From Cichorium intybus (lineage: Eukaryota > Streptophyta > Magnoliopsida > Asterales > Asteraceae): a stretch of DNA of 64,000 nucleotides. The stretch is taken from contig CM042012.1 of assembly GCA_023525715.1 (NCBI GenBank), positions 35,226,151-35,290,150 on the forward strand, read 5' to 3'. Position 1 is the first letter of the stretch; the number at the start of each line of letters is the position of its first letter. Shown piece by piece: positions 1-12,401 of this stretch. Both the position numbers and the translations under genes were made by a program. The notes under the pieces are model-generated. The model did no database searches. It was not told the DNA's origin and saw only the letters and a list, made by a program, of their open reading frames with translations.

Positions 1-50
1 CAAATTAATGTGCCGGTTAACCACACACGCTCCATCAATAATGGTAAAAT
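1..50 (-). other. Conserved hairpin, copy b, truncated by the window edge
   Basis: The minus strand carries inner stem TTGATG/CATTAA (one G-T wobble) around the core GAGCGTGTGTGG, loop TTAA, CCGGCA. It is the counterpart of 57846-57901. The distal arm is cut by position 1. Confidence 0.55.
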
Positions 51-60
51 CGAGAAACTC

Positions 61-136
61 ATTGCGACTCTTTGTGGACCCCAGTTGGCGTGCCGGTAAA
101 CCACACACGCTCCACCAACGTTCCACAAAGTGCAAT
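61..136 (-). other. Conserved hairpin, copy a of the minus-strand element
   Basis: Read on the minus strand: stems ATTGC/GCAAT and CTTTGTGGA/TCCACAAAG, an inner stem TTGGTG/CGCCAA with one G-T wobble, and the core GAGCGTGTGTGG, loop TTTA, CCGGCA. It is the counterpart of 57756-57831, where the outer stem is CTTTATGAA/TTCATAAAG; both arms have changed together. Confidence 0.65.
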
Positions 137-892
137 GTGCAATTCCATGGATTAGCATCAATTCACATTTTTGACATAAAGTAACTAGATTGGGATTTTG
201 TTCAAGGTTCTAGTACTTTCAATTATAGCATTATACTTTTAAGAGCCTTAGCGATTCTATCAAACCCGTTCGGCTAACGACACTCGACTGACCAGGAGAG
301 CGGTGGGTGAGAGTGGACACCCATTAGACTACCATTTTATAGGCAGTCGTCTTATACCCTCTTTATATGACAGTTTTGTGAATGAGGCCTACTAACGGTA
401 AGACTAACCAATTTAATCTTATACAAATAATATTAACTTTTAATTATACTATGTATAAGATGTATTTTAATCTTATTAAAATATTTTAGGATTTAATCCT
501 TTAATTTTTCACAAATTATCATATAATTTTTAAAATTAAATTTAAACCCTTTAAGTGATTTAATTTATCTTTTAATTAAACTATTAATTAAATTAATTAA
601 ATCAAGGATATGCATCATAAAATTAATCAAATTAATTTCCTATCCTTATCCCTAAATCTCGAAAATTGCAAGCAGTGGATAAAGGGTTCCAGTTATTTAA
701 TTATTCAACAATTACCAAAAATAACAACCTACTTATCCAAGGCAACTAGAAATCGAAAAAGGGAAGGGAGGAGGCTAGGGTTTTCGAAACCCTAGCCACC
801 AAATCGACAATGGCCTCATGGTGGGTCTAATTTTCGCAAAACACCCATCATCATGCATAACAATTATATCAAATTCACAAGAAAAACAAATT

Positions 893-905
893 GGCTCTGA
901 TACCA
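893..905 (-). promoter_or_regulatory. Primer-binding site (tRNA-iMet type)
   Basis: The minus strand reads TGGTATCAGAGCC, the usual plant LTR-retrotransposon site complementary to the 3' end of initiator tRNA-Met. It lies one base from the LTR end and fixes the element's orientation. Confidence 0.9.
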
Positions 906-906
906 C

Positions 907-1674
907 TGAATGGTTTTGCACAAACAATGAACTAAATTATTCCTAAGTTTACATGCAACCCTAAAAGAGATATATGTTTTTCTACAATGAATATATAATA
1001 AAAACCTAAAGGCCAACAATTATTTCTAAAGTACAAATCAAGAAAACCAACCTTGAATTCTTGATCCAGAAGCTAGCAGCAAAAGTATCCTGCCTCAAGT
1101 AGAGTCACACCCAAGCAATGGAGGAGAGAAGACAGTAGAGTTTCTAGAGAGTCTCAAAAGTGGCGCATGATTTAGGGCACCAGGAGGTTCCTTTTATAGC
1201 CTCCAAGGGTTACAGTCAAAACTCTAGAGGAGCCTCCTTAATGGGCAAGCATTTTGACCATTTGGACTAGGGCCTCTAAACCCTAATTAGGGTTTCGCCA
1301 ACTATGGAGGTTCCCTCCATATTAGCGCCAACTTTGGCCCCTGCCAACTGGCTGGCCAGTTATTCCACTATTGAATAAATACAAACCAGTCCCTGCACTT
1401 TTAATTAATTAAATTAATCACTAAATTAAATCCAATTAATTCTAGATTAATTTCTAATTAATTATTATAGTTTCTAATTAATATATTAACACTTAAATAT
1501 ATTAAAAACTATTTATTTATTTCTATTGATTTATTAAACAATTAATAAATCAACCTTTCTCTCTGCTTAACTCTACATCAATCCTCCAGCTATGAGGGCA
1601 ACCCAAATGGACTTTGCTTCAATTAATAAGATAAATACAATTATAAAGTCATGGCTTAGACACCTAATCCAACA
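907..1674 (-). repeat. 5' LTR of the minus-strand copia-type element
   Basis: 768 bp, read on the minus strand. It begins TGTTGGATTAGGTG and ends CATTCA just before the primer-binding site. It pairs with the 788-bp LTR at 56086-56873. The termini match closely, but the middle differs: the GCGCGC-rich block of the other LTR is absent here. Confidence 0.85.
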
Positions 1675-4189
1675 GTAATGATTGACTTACAACTTGGTTC
1701 ATTTGCCTTTTGTTAAGAAATAAGAGCTTGATTAAGTGGTTTTCTTTGGATAAGTCATGAACACTTTGATTGAGAGTTGAACCATGGGAAATCAGTACTT
1801 AAACATGTATTTTAATTGATATTTAGTGTTGGGTTGAATTGGAGCTTGGTTTGGTTCAAAAGAGGGTTAAAAGGACCAAAAATCGAGTACACAACATGTT
1901 TCACGTAGCCCACGTAAGGATTTGGCCTTGGCCCACGCGGCCCACACAAATGGGAAGCTGGAAGTGGGCTTCCTACTCAGCCACGCGACCCGCAGAAGTT
2001 TTGCCTTGGGTTTTGCGCGACCCACGAAAATGGGCTGAAAGATTTTTGGCCGTCTTGCTTCGAGTCTAATGGTTTTGGCTTTGGGTTCTTATTTTAATGC
2101 CAATCTTTAGGGATAATTAAACAAATATTTTCCTTATATTATGAAACTAAGAAACATCATTTTTGGGTTAGTGAATGATTTGTTCTTTCTTGGTTTAAGA
2201 GAAGCATTAATAGTACAACTTTTGGATAAACCGAGTGTGACACCTTCTCTTATGATATTGTAGGAAGGAAGTAGACTGTAGTGATTTGGAGATGGGATTG
2301 AAGACTTGAGATACCACCTAACTAAGAGGACTTGGGCTTGAGAAGTTGATATTTTGGGACACTTCCCGATGCAACAACCTTGTGTAGAGTTAGTGTTGAC
2401 TCGTCGGTTGACCTTAGGTGAATTTACCGGGGCTACACATCCCTAATACCAACTTTTGTGTGTGTTACCAACAATTTTCACGCATGCTTATTATGTGCAA
2501 CATGATATATGATTACTAACTATGCATTGCATGAAATGAATTTCAAAGATGTTTTCAAATAAATATTAAAATGTTGTTTTGGAAGATGTTTTGAGCATCT
2601 TAATTGTGCATTGCGTATATGATGAGATTGACCGTGAGACCCATTTGAGATGACTTGAGATGTTTTGGGTTGGATATCCACCTTTGAGATGTTTCTCGCA
2701 TGTAGAGGGCCTTTTGGGCTGGATAGTCACCCTCGAAGATGTCTTGGGATTGTTTCCGCCAATTTGGGACACCATGGGGGAGTTGCTAACCCTCATAGGG
2801 TTAGTGTGATGGCCACTTGTCCTAGTTTGGCCTAGTGGGGGATCAAGTGGCATGCTTTGTGCATGTTACTTGTGAACTTAGGTAGGTGCCATCGAGGTGA
2901 GTTGGACTTTTACGAAATGGACATGGGCTGAGATAGTTGCATTATGCATTGTATTGCATATCATAACTATCAATTTTTTTATTAAACCTTTACGACGTAT
3001 TGATGTTTTATACAACTTTTGAGATGATAAATTATATAACTTTTAAGTGTGTGAAAACTATTTTTGGGGGGTTTGTCCCGATTGTGGTGGTTACACTGTC
3101 CTTTTTGAACGGGCCAGCCTCGCGTAAACTCACTAGACATTCCATTGGCTAACCTATTTTGATGTGTACTGAGGTTAATGAGATCTGGTAACTTTAGAGG
3201 ATCTGGATTTTTAGAAGGTCACGAATTGTATGGTTTCATTTGAGCTGTGTAATGATATTCGGATTGCAACAACCTCGTATTTTTACAAATCAAGATATTT
3301 TATTTAAAGTGAGATCAAATGCTTTTCCGCAACTTAAACTTTGAATGATTTATTAACAAACCCAACGTATTTTTAAACAATATTTGAACGTAAATAGACT
3401 TTTTTTGAAGATGTTGAAATTTAAGTTTTTATTGAAGTGTGATTTTTGAACAACGATGATAATCCATGAGTTTTAAAAAAGTATTTTATGAAAAAACTTA
3501 ACCGATGGTGTTTCAAAATAATAATAATTATTATTATAAAATAAATTAAGAAAATGACAGAAAATATTTTCTTCTTTACGAAGCCATATGGATATGAAAA
3601 AGACCAAAATTGATAGATTTTAAATCAAAAGGACCAAATATAACAACTTTTAAAAATGATGAGTAAAAATGTAAGTGGCTACATACTACAAACACCAAAA
3701 GTGTAATATACTCTTAGATAAAATTTTACTATATTTTATCAAGAATTCAGAGATTACAGGAAAAAAAGGTGACACGTGCGGGGAATTTGGGGAAAAAGAG
3801 AGATGGCATTTAATTAATTATGGAGGTGACATAAGCCTACGCTACGTCTGTTTGCTTACTCACTCAAGTAAAAGATAGCAACCACAATTGTCTGGACTCT
3901 AGATCTTTCATTGCCCCCTATGTCTAATACTTAATTTCTTAATTACTTCAACTGCTAAATTCCACTAGTTCTATGAATATTTTTTATAGAAAATCACAAA
4001 CGTAGCATTTCATATGATTATTTATCAAAATAATGTTTCTTTTATTTAAAATTTTATTTTACAATTGGTGGATATGTTGAAATAGTTTTGTGGCGTGAAA
4101 TAAATTTTTCACCCGTAAATATTTTGGAACGGCGCATGTTACAAGATGCAGTCCCGTGGTAAAAGTTTAACCGTTGACGTACAAGTTTA
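1675..4189. other. No gene; probable degraded LTR-retrotransposon sequence
   Basis: No coding relic is visible. From about 1840 to 3330 the texture is that of a plant gypsy LTR: GC-rich CACGCGACCC-like boxes near 1930-2030, a loose repeat around 2650-2760, and a text near 3110-3150 typical of LTR 3' halves. I could not pair termini or a TSD. From 3350 to 4189 I see only AT-rich sequence. Confidence 0.35.
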
Positions 4190-4192
4190 TAA

Positions 4193-4486
4193 GGCTAAAG
4201 GAAGTGGTGGCCAATAGCCAACGGATGGCCAATGGGTTTTTGTGGGCCAGAGTATGGTTGGCAGGCGTTGGCCATTTTGTAGGCAGTGGTGGCCAATGAC
4301 CAAGAAGATTTTTTTTTAATTAAAAAAAAGGGGGGGAGGGGGGGGGAAGGCTGTTTTTGGCCGTTGGCATCTCGCCAACCCGTCGGCGAGTGTAGATGGC
4401 GAGGAGGGAGGGAGTGGCGATGGCGAGGAGAGTTGGCTCGCCAAAGGGCTTGGCGACCCCTTTGGCGTCCTCTACTCCCTGCAGCC
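4193..4486. mobile_element. Tourist-like (PIF/Harbinger) MITE, 294 bp
   Basis: Imperfect terminal inverted repeats: GGCTAAAGGAAGTGGTGG at the left and GGCTGCAGGGAGTAGAGG read inward from the right. The flanking TSD is TAA at 4190-4192 and 4487-4489, the three-base TWA target of the superfamily. The interior is GC-rich, with short repeats of TTGGC and GGCGA and a G tract near 4330-4348. The termini resemble those of the 41542-43217 element, a possible source of transposase recognition. Confidence 0.6.
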
Positions 4487-4846
4487 TAAACGATGTGTAA
4501 CACTCGTAATTCGTTTTCGAAATTGTGTTTTTTATAAATAATAATAATAATAATAATAATAATACAAACTATATAATAACATAAAAGAATTACATTTCAG
4601 GTAAGGGACTAAAAGGGTTAATTTAAAAACTTAAAATACTAACTTTATGGTTTAAGGGGCTAGTTTTGCCATTATCGAAACCTAGGGGGTTAAAACTGCA
4701 AATTGTGGGTTTGTTGCATTAATAACGGTCGGGTTGTAAACTCTAATACGTTGCAAATGTTGCTAGGTGCTACCAAGTCGGTGTAATAGCGAGTAACGAG
4801 TAATCGACTAGGCGGGACGTACTCGGTGAATACTGTTCATGACTGA

Positions 4847-4953
<107 letters not shown>

Positions 4954-6461
4954 TAGCTTATACAAAATTCCATGGAGTCAAGACAAAATTACATCCCATG
5001 AAATTTCAACTACATGAATCCACTGTCGTATTAGACCAATTCATCGGATTCAAATATATCATCGAATTCAAGCATATCCTAAAACTATTGTATACTTGAT
5101 CCCTCATTTTACATAGAGAACCTCTAAATGAATTTCTTTCAAGCATTTCATCGAATACCTTAAATGTATATAACTTCAAGTATCTAGTTAATGTCACACA
5201 TGTGAATTCATATCCTAGAAAGCTCCAACTATGTTAGCTAAATTATTCCAAATTCCATTCAACATTTTTTTCTCATTTTACGCAATAATCATAAACTAAA
5301 TTAACATAATCAAGAAAGCATATTCATATTCCTTGTAAAAAAAATCAAAACTTGATATATTGGACAACTTTTCCCAGTATTGCATTAACATTGAACATGA
5401 AGATGTGGAGTGAAAAGCTTGAATTGCAACTCGAAGTCAAATTGAATCCTAACCAAAGTCGAATTGAAACCGGAATCTTGACCTGCAACTCTAATCGACA
5501 GAAAAACCTGCAATACGATCAAGTACATCAATTCTGTGACTTATGATTGAAGCATAGGGTTCATCTTTCAGTGAAAATCGATCAAGCACATCTTTCAGTG
5601 AAATTGGTGGTACCACATAGAATAAATCGATCCTAAACTCCAACGAAATCTAAAGAATTTATGCAATACGAACCTGGGATGGGAGCCGGTTCCATTCCGG
5701 TGAAATCAATCAAGCACATCAATTATGTAACTTACGATTGAAGCTGATACATCAGTGAGGAATGTGTGAACATCCGCAATCGAGTATTTGGTTGAAACAG
5801 TGGAATTCGCAATTGGAATCGATTGAATATGTAATCGAGTTTTTCGGTGATTGTCGTGAATTCGTTAGGTCGATTAGTGAGTGTCAATTGGAAACAATCC
5901 TACAATCGGTGAAGAGAACTGAGAAGCATAAGTCGATTGATAGAAGAGAAACCTGTAATTGGTGATCGGTCGATTGGTTGAAGAGAAACTTTGGTTTTAG
6001 AAATACTAGCTTTGGTCTTGGTCTCTTAGATATATCCCACATCGCTTGAAACAAAGAAACTTGTCGGCATCCTTTTGTTATAAATAGCCAGCATTGTTCA
6101 TAAACAATGTCACACATTAAGCTCATACAATCGGGTGAACTCTTGGTTTGAGTTTAGTCAAAAAATTATAAGGTTGATATTGGGCCTAATGTGTATCGAA
6201 TTTGGGCTTAACTTGGACCGATTTTTGACTTAAAGTGGACTGAGCTTTTCAAATTTTGGCCGATTTAGTCCGATTTGGGTTGAGGTTGACTCAGATCGAA
6301 TTTTTGGGACGAGTTGGCTATACTCGCCAAGGGAAAGGACCTAGTCTGAGTCCAAGGTCGAGTACTCGGTCGAGTTGGCCGAGTTTTGCAACATTGATAC
6401 ATACACAAGCTACCATTCCTGTTTTCCCACCCAAGTTGAGAGCTAGAAATATATATACTTT

Positions 6462-6464
<3 letters not shown>

Positions 6465-6492
<28 letters not shown>
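6465..6492. repeat. (GA)n microsatellite
   Basis: An uninterrupted GA tract of about 27 bases. Confidence 0.9.
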
Positions 6493-6494
<2 letters not shown>

Positions 6495-6737
6495 TTGGAG
6501 AGAGAGCCATGAGGGGGGAGTGGGTGTGTGTGTGTCTATGTTCTTGGAGTGGTGCTATAAGAATGTTAATGGAATAGCTGTCGAATAAGGAGAGTCAGGT
6601 ATTGAGGGTCGCTTGGTGGTCGTTTGGTTTTGAAGTTGCAAGTTTTTATGTTTTATGTTCTTGTTACACAGCCTAGCACCACTACCACCGCTGGCAGCCT
6701 ATGGCCATCGGTTAACCACCACACAGCTGGCACAAGG

Positions 6738-7424
6738 TGTAACACCCAGTTTCTCATACGAAGTACACCCAAAAATTTTCAAACAATAACACATTAAAAA
6801 TGGGTATACTTGTACTCAAACCACGGAAACAAGATGAATCAACATAAATAATTACACAAAAGGTCCTTATAAATCCGACCAGGCATTACAAATAAAATCT
6901 GACACGACTAAAGGACAAGTTCTAAAGTTGTCCGTCTTTCTTTATCACATGCTTTCCCCTATCACAGCAACAGATACCTACAAAACAACACAACACTCAA
7001 GTGTAAGCTTTTAAAGCTTAATGAGTAAATCTCAATCACTCTCCATGAATCTTTATCGATAAACATCATCCTCATTCTCTTTTGCTAATCTCATTATCAA
7101 CATCCATCTTCTCTTAACTCGGAAACCTACAAACATATTAGCTTCACGAACACCAGCTAATTATGAATAACATTCACTCATTAGTAAGTACCACACTCGG
7201 TACTACTTATATACTCTATCATAATCACTCATTTAACAACAAACTATACTCCAGCTTAATAGCCCTCATGGCTATACAATCCCACACAAAAGTCTATAGC
7301 ACAACCATTTCAACATCTACCCTGATTATACAATCAATAAGTACATTTAGCTCGGCTATTGTTACTTACATATATCAGTTCACTCAATCAGAAGTTACAA
7401 CAATAACCATAACATAGCACAACC

Positions 7425-7494
<70 letters not shown>

Positions 7495-8460
7495 CGTGTA
7501 TCTCAACAATCATTAAACATATCTCTACTCAAGTACAAATGAGTACTCACCTTTTATCGACTTAGTACGTGAAATTCTAAAATGCTTCATGTAGCGGGCT
7601 CCAGTCCGTTAAAATTTGTTGTACCACCACAGTCTATATCAATTCTCCAACATCCACAATCATCTCAACAACATCTAACTCAAAAGATGTAGTAATTGAA
7701 AGAGGAAAAAGGAATATAAATAGTAAATATCAACTCTATATTTACCGAAACCCCCAAATCCACAGTTCTACTCATTTAACCATAGAAACTCGACAATAAT
7801 CACACCAACAACTCTAGAGGCATCCATTAACAATCTACTAACAATGTATATAACAATATATAGCTAAATCACGAAGATTGAAAACTAGGGTTTAAAACCC
7901 CCAAAACCGAGAGATACTCACCTCGACAAATTAGGAAGCAAGAACATGTTTACGGGGTTTGATCCACGCTTCTATATGCATCCCCACGAACCTCTAGGTT
8001 TAATTTAACCAAAAATTGCCATAGTTTTGCTCTGAATCGGATTTGGGGTTGTTTTCTTCGAAATGAAGTTTTCACACTTAAATAGGGTCTACAGGCGTAA
8101 CCCGACCCGGGTTCCTTTTACAACATTTATTCCGTTTGTTCAGTAGATACAGCAGGGCCCGGGTTTTAGAACACGACCCGTGTTGGTTCTTTTTGACATT
8201 TTTTAAACTCAAACTTCTCCCAAAAGGTCCTCTAACCACACTAACACATATAACAACTTAACTAATCTTAATTAAACCAAGATTAGTACATAAGAGGGAT
8301 TCCAACCTCTTCTCACTTATCAACAACTCAAAACTCGAAGGCAATCACAAGGATCGCCACACCTTTACGCTAAGCAAACTCATAGCTAGAATCAAACCGA
8401 CTATAAGGTAATAGCTCTACTTACCTTATAAAGCATCTCAATTTAAAAATGGGTCTTACA
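6738..8460 (-). mobile_element. Solo LTR of a Ty3/gypsy element, 1723 bp
   Basis: The ends are TGTAACACCC and GGTCTTACA, bounded by the 5-bp TSD CAAGG at 6733-6737 and 8461-8465. No internal domain or second LTR is present, so this is the product of LTR-LTR recombination. Orientation is minus: the left end is the reverse complement of the GGGTGTTACA 3' end of the gypsy LTRs at 11988 and 18557, and a related ACACGGGTCGTGT-type box is present near 8180. An (AT)n tract lies at 7427-7492. Confidence 0.85.
7427..7492. repeat. (AT)n microsatellite inside the solo LTR
   Basis: About 66 bases of alternating AT within the LTR body, with no transposon terminus beside it. Confidence 0.95.
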
Positions 8461-8465
8461 CAAGG

Positions 8466-9827
8466 CCACCATGTAAGGCTGGATATGGTAGGTTGCACTT
8501 TCAGCCCTATGATCTTTGTTTAAAGCTTCTAAAACTATCAATCCATTCATTTCTTCTTTTATGCTTGATGTAAGGTGTGTGTGTTTAAACCACTATGTGG
8601 CAGCCATAACACTACCATGTCACCACTATTGAGTGGTGGTTGTGGTTGGATGACTTGTCCAACCCTAGGGTTAGTGACTTGGGACTTAATGGGTTAGGTT
8701 GCAAACCAAAACCCGAATATAATTAAGTTTATCATTTTATGTGAAACCCTAGTTTGGTTACCTTCCCAGTTAAGCCTAGTCTTAACCTAGAAGCTCGTAA
8801 TGTACATTTGGTTATATTTGTTTAGAACTCACACCCTACTGAATTAAAGGGTTAAGTGCTTAATAATTAAGTACTTAAGGGTGGGACAAAAATGAAACTT
8901 AAACATAAGACAATGTTGTATTTCATGTGTTCAGCCCCTGCTTTGTAAAAGTCGCCATTGATTCCACACAAATTATTTGAGGGCAAGGTCAAAGCATGTA
9001 GTTTGGTAAGATGTCTAGTTTCTTTTTTCCAAAGACCTTAACCTAATTCCAATCCCATGTTAGATGAAAGTTAAAATATCTACATTATGGTCTGGAAAAC
9101 TGATTGATTAAAATGGTTACCTTGTAAAATTCACAAGTAATTATAGGGCAGTCCAAATGACACGAGTCAGGCCTTGTGGTTTCGAATGGATGTGTAGTTT
9201 CTCACATACAAAGGCCTTAACCTGATTTCATCCCTAAGTACAGTGAAAGTTGCATTCTTTGCAGACTGGTCAGGGAGTTGACTGACTTCAATAGTCAACT
9301 TGTAAATTTGTAATAAATTAACTAAAAATCCCATGAGTGTGTGTCTACACCCATGGAAAGATAAAATAGTATATTTTAACAATATTTAATAACCTTATTG
9401 AAATAATGGGTATAAGAGTGGTAAATCAATCTATGAACAGACTGTTATACCAAAAGTAAAGCTAAAATTGAATACTATATTATTAAGTAATGATTTAAAG
9501 TATGATCAAGGTAGTGATTATTAGTAATGTAGGTTGATCAGAGATAGAGTTTACCCTAGCTCATACCAGTTATACGGTTCAAACATTTTATTATCAGGTG
9601 AGTTTCACCACTCTATATAGACTATTATGTGTTTATATGGTGTATGCTTGTTTATATGTTTGTATCACACTTTATATTATTTTTCTTGGAAGGGGAGCAA
9701 GAAAGTATCAGATTATATGTTATTTTTCCCAGAAGAGGGAGCAAGAAAGTATAGGACATTCAGATTATATGTCCTTGTTCTCGGAAAGAAGAGCAATGTG
9801 GTATCCGATGTAACGCCCCAATTTCGA
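8466..9827. other. No gene; older repeat debris including a gypsy LTR fragment
   Basis: The text around 9545-9660 (ATCAGGTGAGTTTC, then the TATAGAC region) resembles 28510-28600 of the RWP-RK-carrying element's LTR, so a related plus-strand LTR fragment is likely. A degenerate tandem repeat with GGGAGCAAGAAAGTAT and AGATTATATGT occupies about 9683-9790. A further LTR-like start, TGTAACGCCCC, lies at 9810. 8466-9540 shows nothing recognisable. Confidence 0.4.
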
Positions 9828-9834
9828 CACTGAG

Positions 9835-10174
9835 GTGGTGTTTGTTTTTGAAGATGTAAAATGTATTTTGTCTTTTTTCATATTTGCGAAAGAAGATGTG
9901 GACCAAAAGTCTTTTTCCATGTGTTGGTTCTTTATAAAAAAATTGTTTGTGGAGTAATAAAGACGGAGAAAAAAGTTGGAAGAGTTGGAAGAAAAGTTGC
10001 GAACGAAGTTCCAAAAAGAGGCAAAAAGATAAAAATTATATCTTTTGTAAAAAGACCTGAAAAATACTTTTTTAGGTATTTTGTCTTCAAGAAAACAAAC
10101 AGTCTTTTTGATACACATCTACCCACCCGCAGACGTTTTGATAGAAAAAGTCTTTTTGAACAAAAACAAACACC
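9835..10174. mobile_element. hAT-like MITE, 340 bp
   Basis: Terminal inverted repeats GGTGTTTGTTTTT (left) and the complement of AAAAACAAACACC (right). The direct repeat CACTGAG flanks it at 9828-9834 and 10175-10181, a little short of the 8 bp expected for hAT. The interior has AGTCTTTTT motifs in opposite orientations. The open frames crossing it are not genes. Confidence 0.55.
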
Positions 10175-10454
10175 CACTGAGTATACCCAAAACTTTCAAC
10201 TTATTTATATAAAATTTACAATATATGTGTACTCGTGTCTTGGAACTACAAGATGCTATCCTGAGGAATGGTTTAGTAATCTGAGCTGGGTGCTACGTCG
10301 CAACCATCAAGCCCTCATTCGATGTTCAATGAATCAAACCTATTTGACATGAAGAATCATTTTATGCAACCATCAAGCCCTAGTTCGATAAAGCAGAGTG
10401 ATTGTTATTCCAAATTCATCCCCAACTAAACCATTACGGCTAAACATCCCCTTT
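10175..10454. other. No gene; flank of the gypsy insertion
   Basis: The phrase GCAACCATCAAGCCCT occurs twice (near 10300 and 10367), a small local duplication. The last five bases, CCTTT, are the left TSD of the gypsy element. Confidence 0.5.
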
Positions 10455-11988
10455 TGTAATACCGTGTTATTAAAATTTAAGATTTTTGAGTTAATCTTGG
10501 TGTAATTAAAGATTAGTTAGATTATTGCATGAGTTTGGGTAGTTAGAATTTCATTTGGAAGGAAATTGAAGTTGAAAAATGATAAAAAGATGTCACACGG
10601 GTCGTGTAGGGGTTCCTTGTGAATGTTTTGAGCATACAGTGAATTACACGGGTCGTGTCATTTTGACATGGGTCGTGTAAACCTGTAGACTAAAACTAAA
10701 ATGTACAGCACGGGTCGTGTAATATTGACACGGGTCGTGTAAAATGTACAGCACGGGTCGTGTAATATGGACACGGGTCGTGTAGTTCTGCAGACCAAAC
10801 TCTAAATTCATGCCGTGAGTTACACGGGCCGTGTAATTTTTACACGGGTCGTGTTACGCGCAGGATTACTTTTTAAAGGCCGATTTCTTTTTATTTTGGG
10901 TTATTTCCACTTCGATCAAAACCCTTCCAAAACCCTAGAAAAGCGATTCTAACCCATCTAAGTCGAGATTAAGGCCTATTGATCACGAATTGAAGCTAGA
11001 GATTAGTTCCTTGAGCTTGAAAGGTAATTCTCTTCGATTTTTATCTTGTTTTGACGGGTGAATCATTGGAATTGAGATGGTTCCTTGTGGTTTTGATGAG
11101 CCACCTGAAATTTGTTAAAGTTAGAGTTAAATTATGTGGAATAGTTAGTATAAAAGAGTTCTAACTATGAAAATCGAGCTAGTGAAGTGTTTATATTGTG
11201 TTCCTAGGGTTACATGTGTTTAAGTGATGAAATTGAAGGCTATAACTTTGATATTGTTGTTATCTTTTGATTGTAACTTGTTTCAATGATACAAGTTCCT
11301 TGATTATGAAGAATATTGAGTGTGATTAAGAATTATTCTTAACTTGAGTAATGAAAATGAGTTGTTATGCTACAGCTAAGGCTAGGCAGGAGCATACACG
11401 AGGTGCAGGAGTTCCACACATCGATTCCACAACAGGTGAGTCGTTATTAATAGATGAATTATGTGTTGGTATTGATGTTTACTACAGAAGAAGTATGATT
11501 TGAGTTGTTTTGAAATTGGTTAAGAATACCAATTATGAGTGTTTGGAATAACGAACCTCATTATGAGTATATATTAAGGATCAAGATAGTTTATTGAGAA
11601 AGTTGTGAAAGAAATGTTGGACAGTTGCTGTCCAGTTAAACTTTAAATTACTCACAGAGCTTTCAAAGCTCATATATTGTTTGTTAATGTTAATTGTGTT
11701 AGGTTCTGGAAGTATAGATCGTGGGAAACGCATCACGGAGGGTTAGCTGGATGGGATATGGACTTTGGACTTGGACTTACTTATTTTCTTGTGTTGGACT
11801 ATGTCTTTTGTAAAATCCGGTTTTGAGTAAACTAGTATGAAACTTGTTTGTACATAAGTAAATACTTAAACTATGCTTTTGATATAACTTTGTAAACTTG
11901 TTGCTCTTTTTGGGGTTACACCATTAATAGTATTATGCTTGATTAATGTAATTGGTGTATCCTATAAATTGAGAAACCGGGTGTTACA
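10455..11988 (+). repeat. 5' LTR of the gypsy element, 1534 bp
   Basis: Starts TGTAATACCG and ends GGGTGTTACA. Same length as the 3' LTR although the palindromic boxes are arranged differently (one extra there, one lost here, each 20 bp). Confidence 0.95.
10595..10854 (+). repeat. Array of ACACGGGTCGTGT palindromic boxes, 5' LTR
   Basis: Nine copies of a 13-bp imperfect palindrome, arms ACACG and CGTGT around GGT, including variants ACATGGGTCGTGT, GCACGGGTCGTGT and ACACGGGCCGTGT, separated by short unrelated stretches. Placement in the upstream half of the LTR suggests protein-binding sites of the promoter region; this is inference. Confidence 0.85.
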
Positions 11989-11991
11989 AGT

Positions 11992-12008
11992 TGGTATCAG
12001 AGCCGTGG
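11992..12008 (+). promoter_or_regulatory. Primer-binding site of the gypsy element
   Basis: TGGTATCAGAGC begins three bases after the LTR end. It is complementary to the 3' end of initiator tRNA-Met. Confidence 0.9.
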
Positions 12009-12109
12009 TTTAAGGGAATTAAACCTTGAGATGGGTTTAGACTTAAACCAAAGAGATAGAGAAATCCCAAAGAGTCCCGAGTAGCTATCCTCCGCGGTGT
12101 AGTACTATT

Positions 12110-12373
12110 GAGTTGATTATACACTATATTGAGTATTATAGTGCTATACAATTGAGTTGATTATACACTATATTGAGTATTATAGTGCTATACAATTGAG
12201 TTGATTATACACTATATTGAGTATTATAGTGCTATACAATTGAGTTGATTATACACTATATTGAGTATTATAGTGCTATACAATTGAGTTGATTATACAC
12301 TATATTGAGTATTATAGTGCTATACAATTGAGTTGATTACACACTATATTGAGTATTATGGTGGTGATTACTA
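12110..12373 (+). repeat. 44-bp tandem repeat in the gypsy leader
   Basis: Six consecutive units starting at 12110, 12154, 12198, 12242, 12286 and 12330. The first five are nearly identical and the last is diverged. The unit starts GAGTTGATTATACACTATAT. It lies between the primer-binding site and the gag start and has no spacers, so it is a tandem duplication, not a CRISPR-like array. Confidence 0.95.
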
Positions 12374-12401
12374 AAAGAGTTGATTTTCTTTTTCAGTTAA
12401 A

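Larger units (their letters stand above)
1..1674 (-). mobile_element. Copia-type LTR retrotransposon, 5' portion, cut by the window edge
   Basis: On the minus strand this reads LTR (1674 to 907), a primer-binding site for initiator tRNA-Met (905 to 893), then about 890 bases of AT-rich leader running off the window. The leader matches 56874-57900 on the plus strand, including the conserved hairpins and the segment around 240-420, so the two are copies of one family in opposite orientation. No gag or pol lies in this part. The copia assignment rests on coding relics in the other copy. Confidence 0.85.

Noticed and set aside
4286..4489. Gly/Arg-rich 67-codon frame
   Set aside because: It lies within the GC-rich interior of the Tourist-like MITE and ends at its TSD.
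9765..10352. Long overlapping open frames on both strands
   Set aside because: They cross the termini of a hAT-like MITE and have no domain.
12110..12373. Regular repeats that might be a CRISPR-like array
   Set aside because: The 44-bp units are directly adjacent with no variable spacers, and the locus lies in a plant retrotransposon leader.
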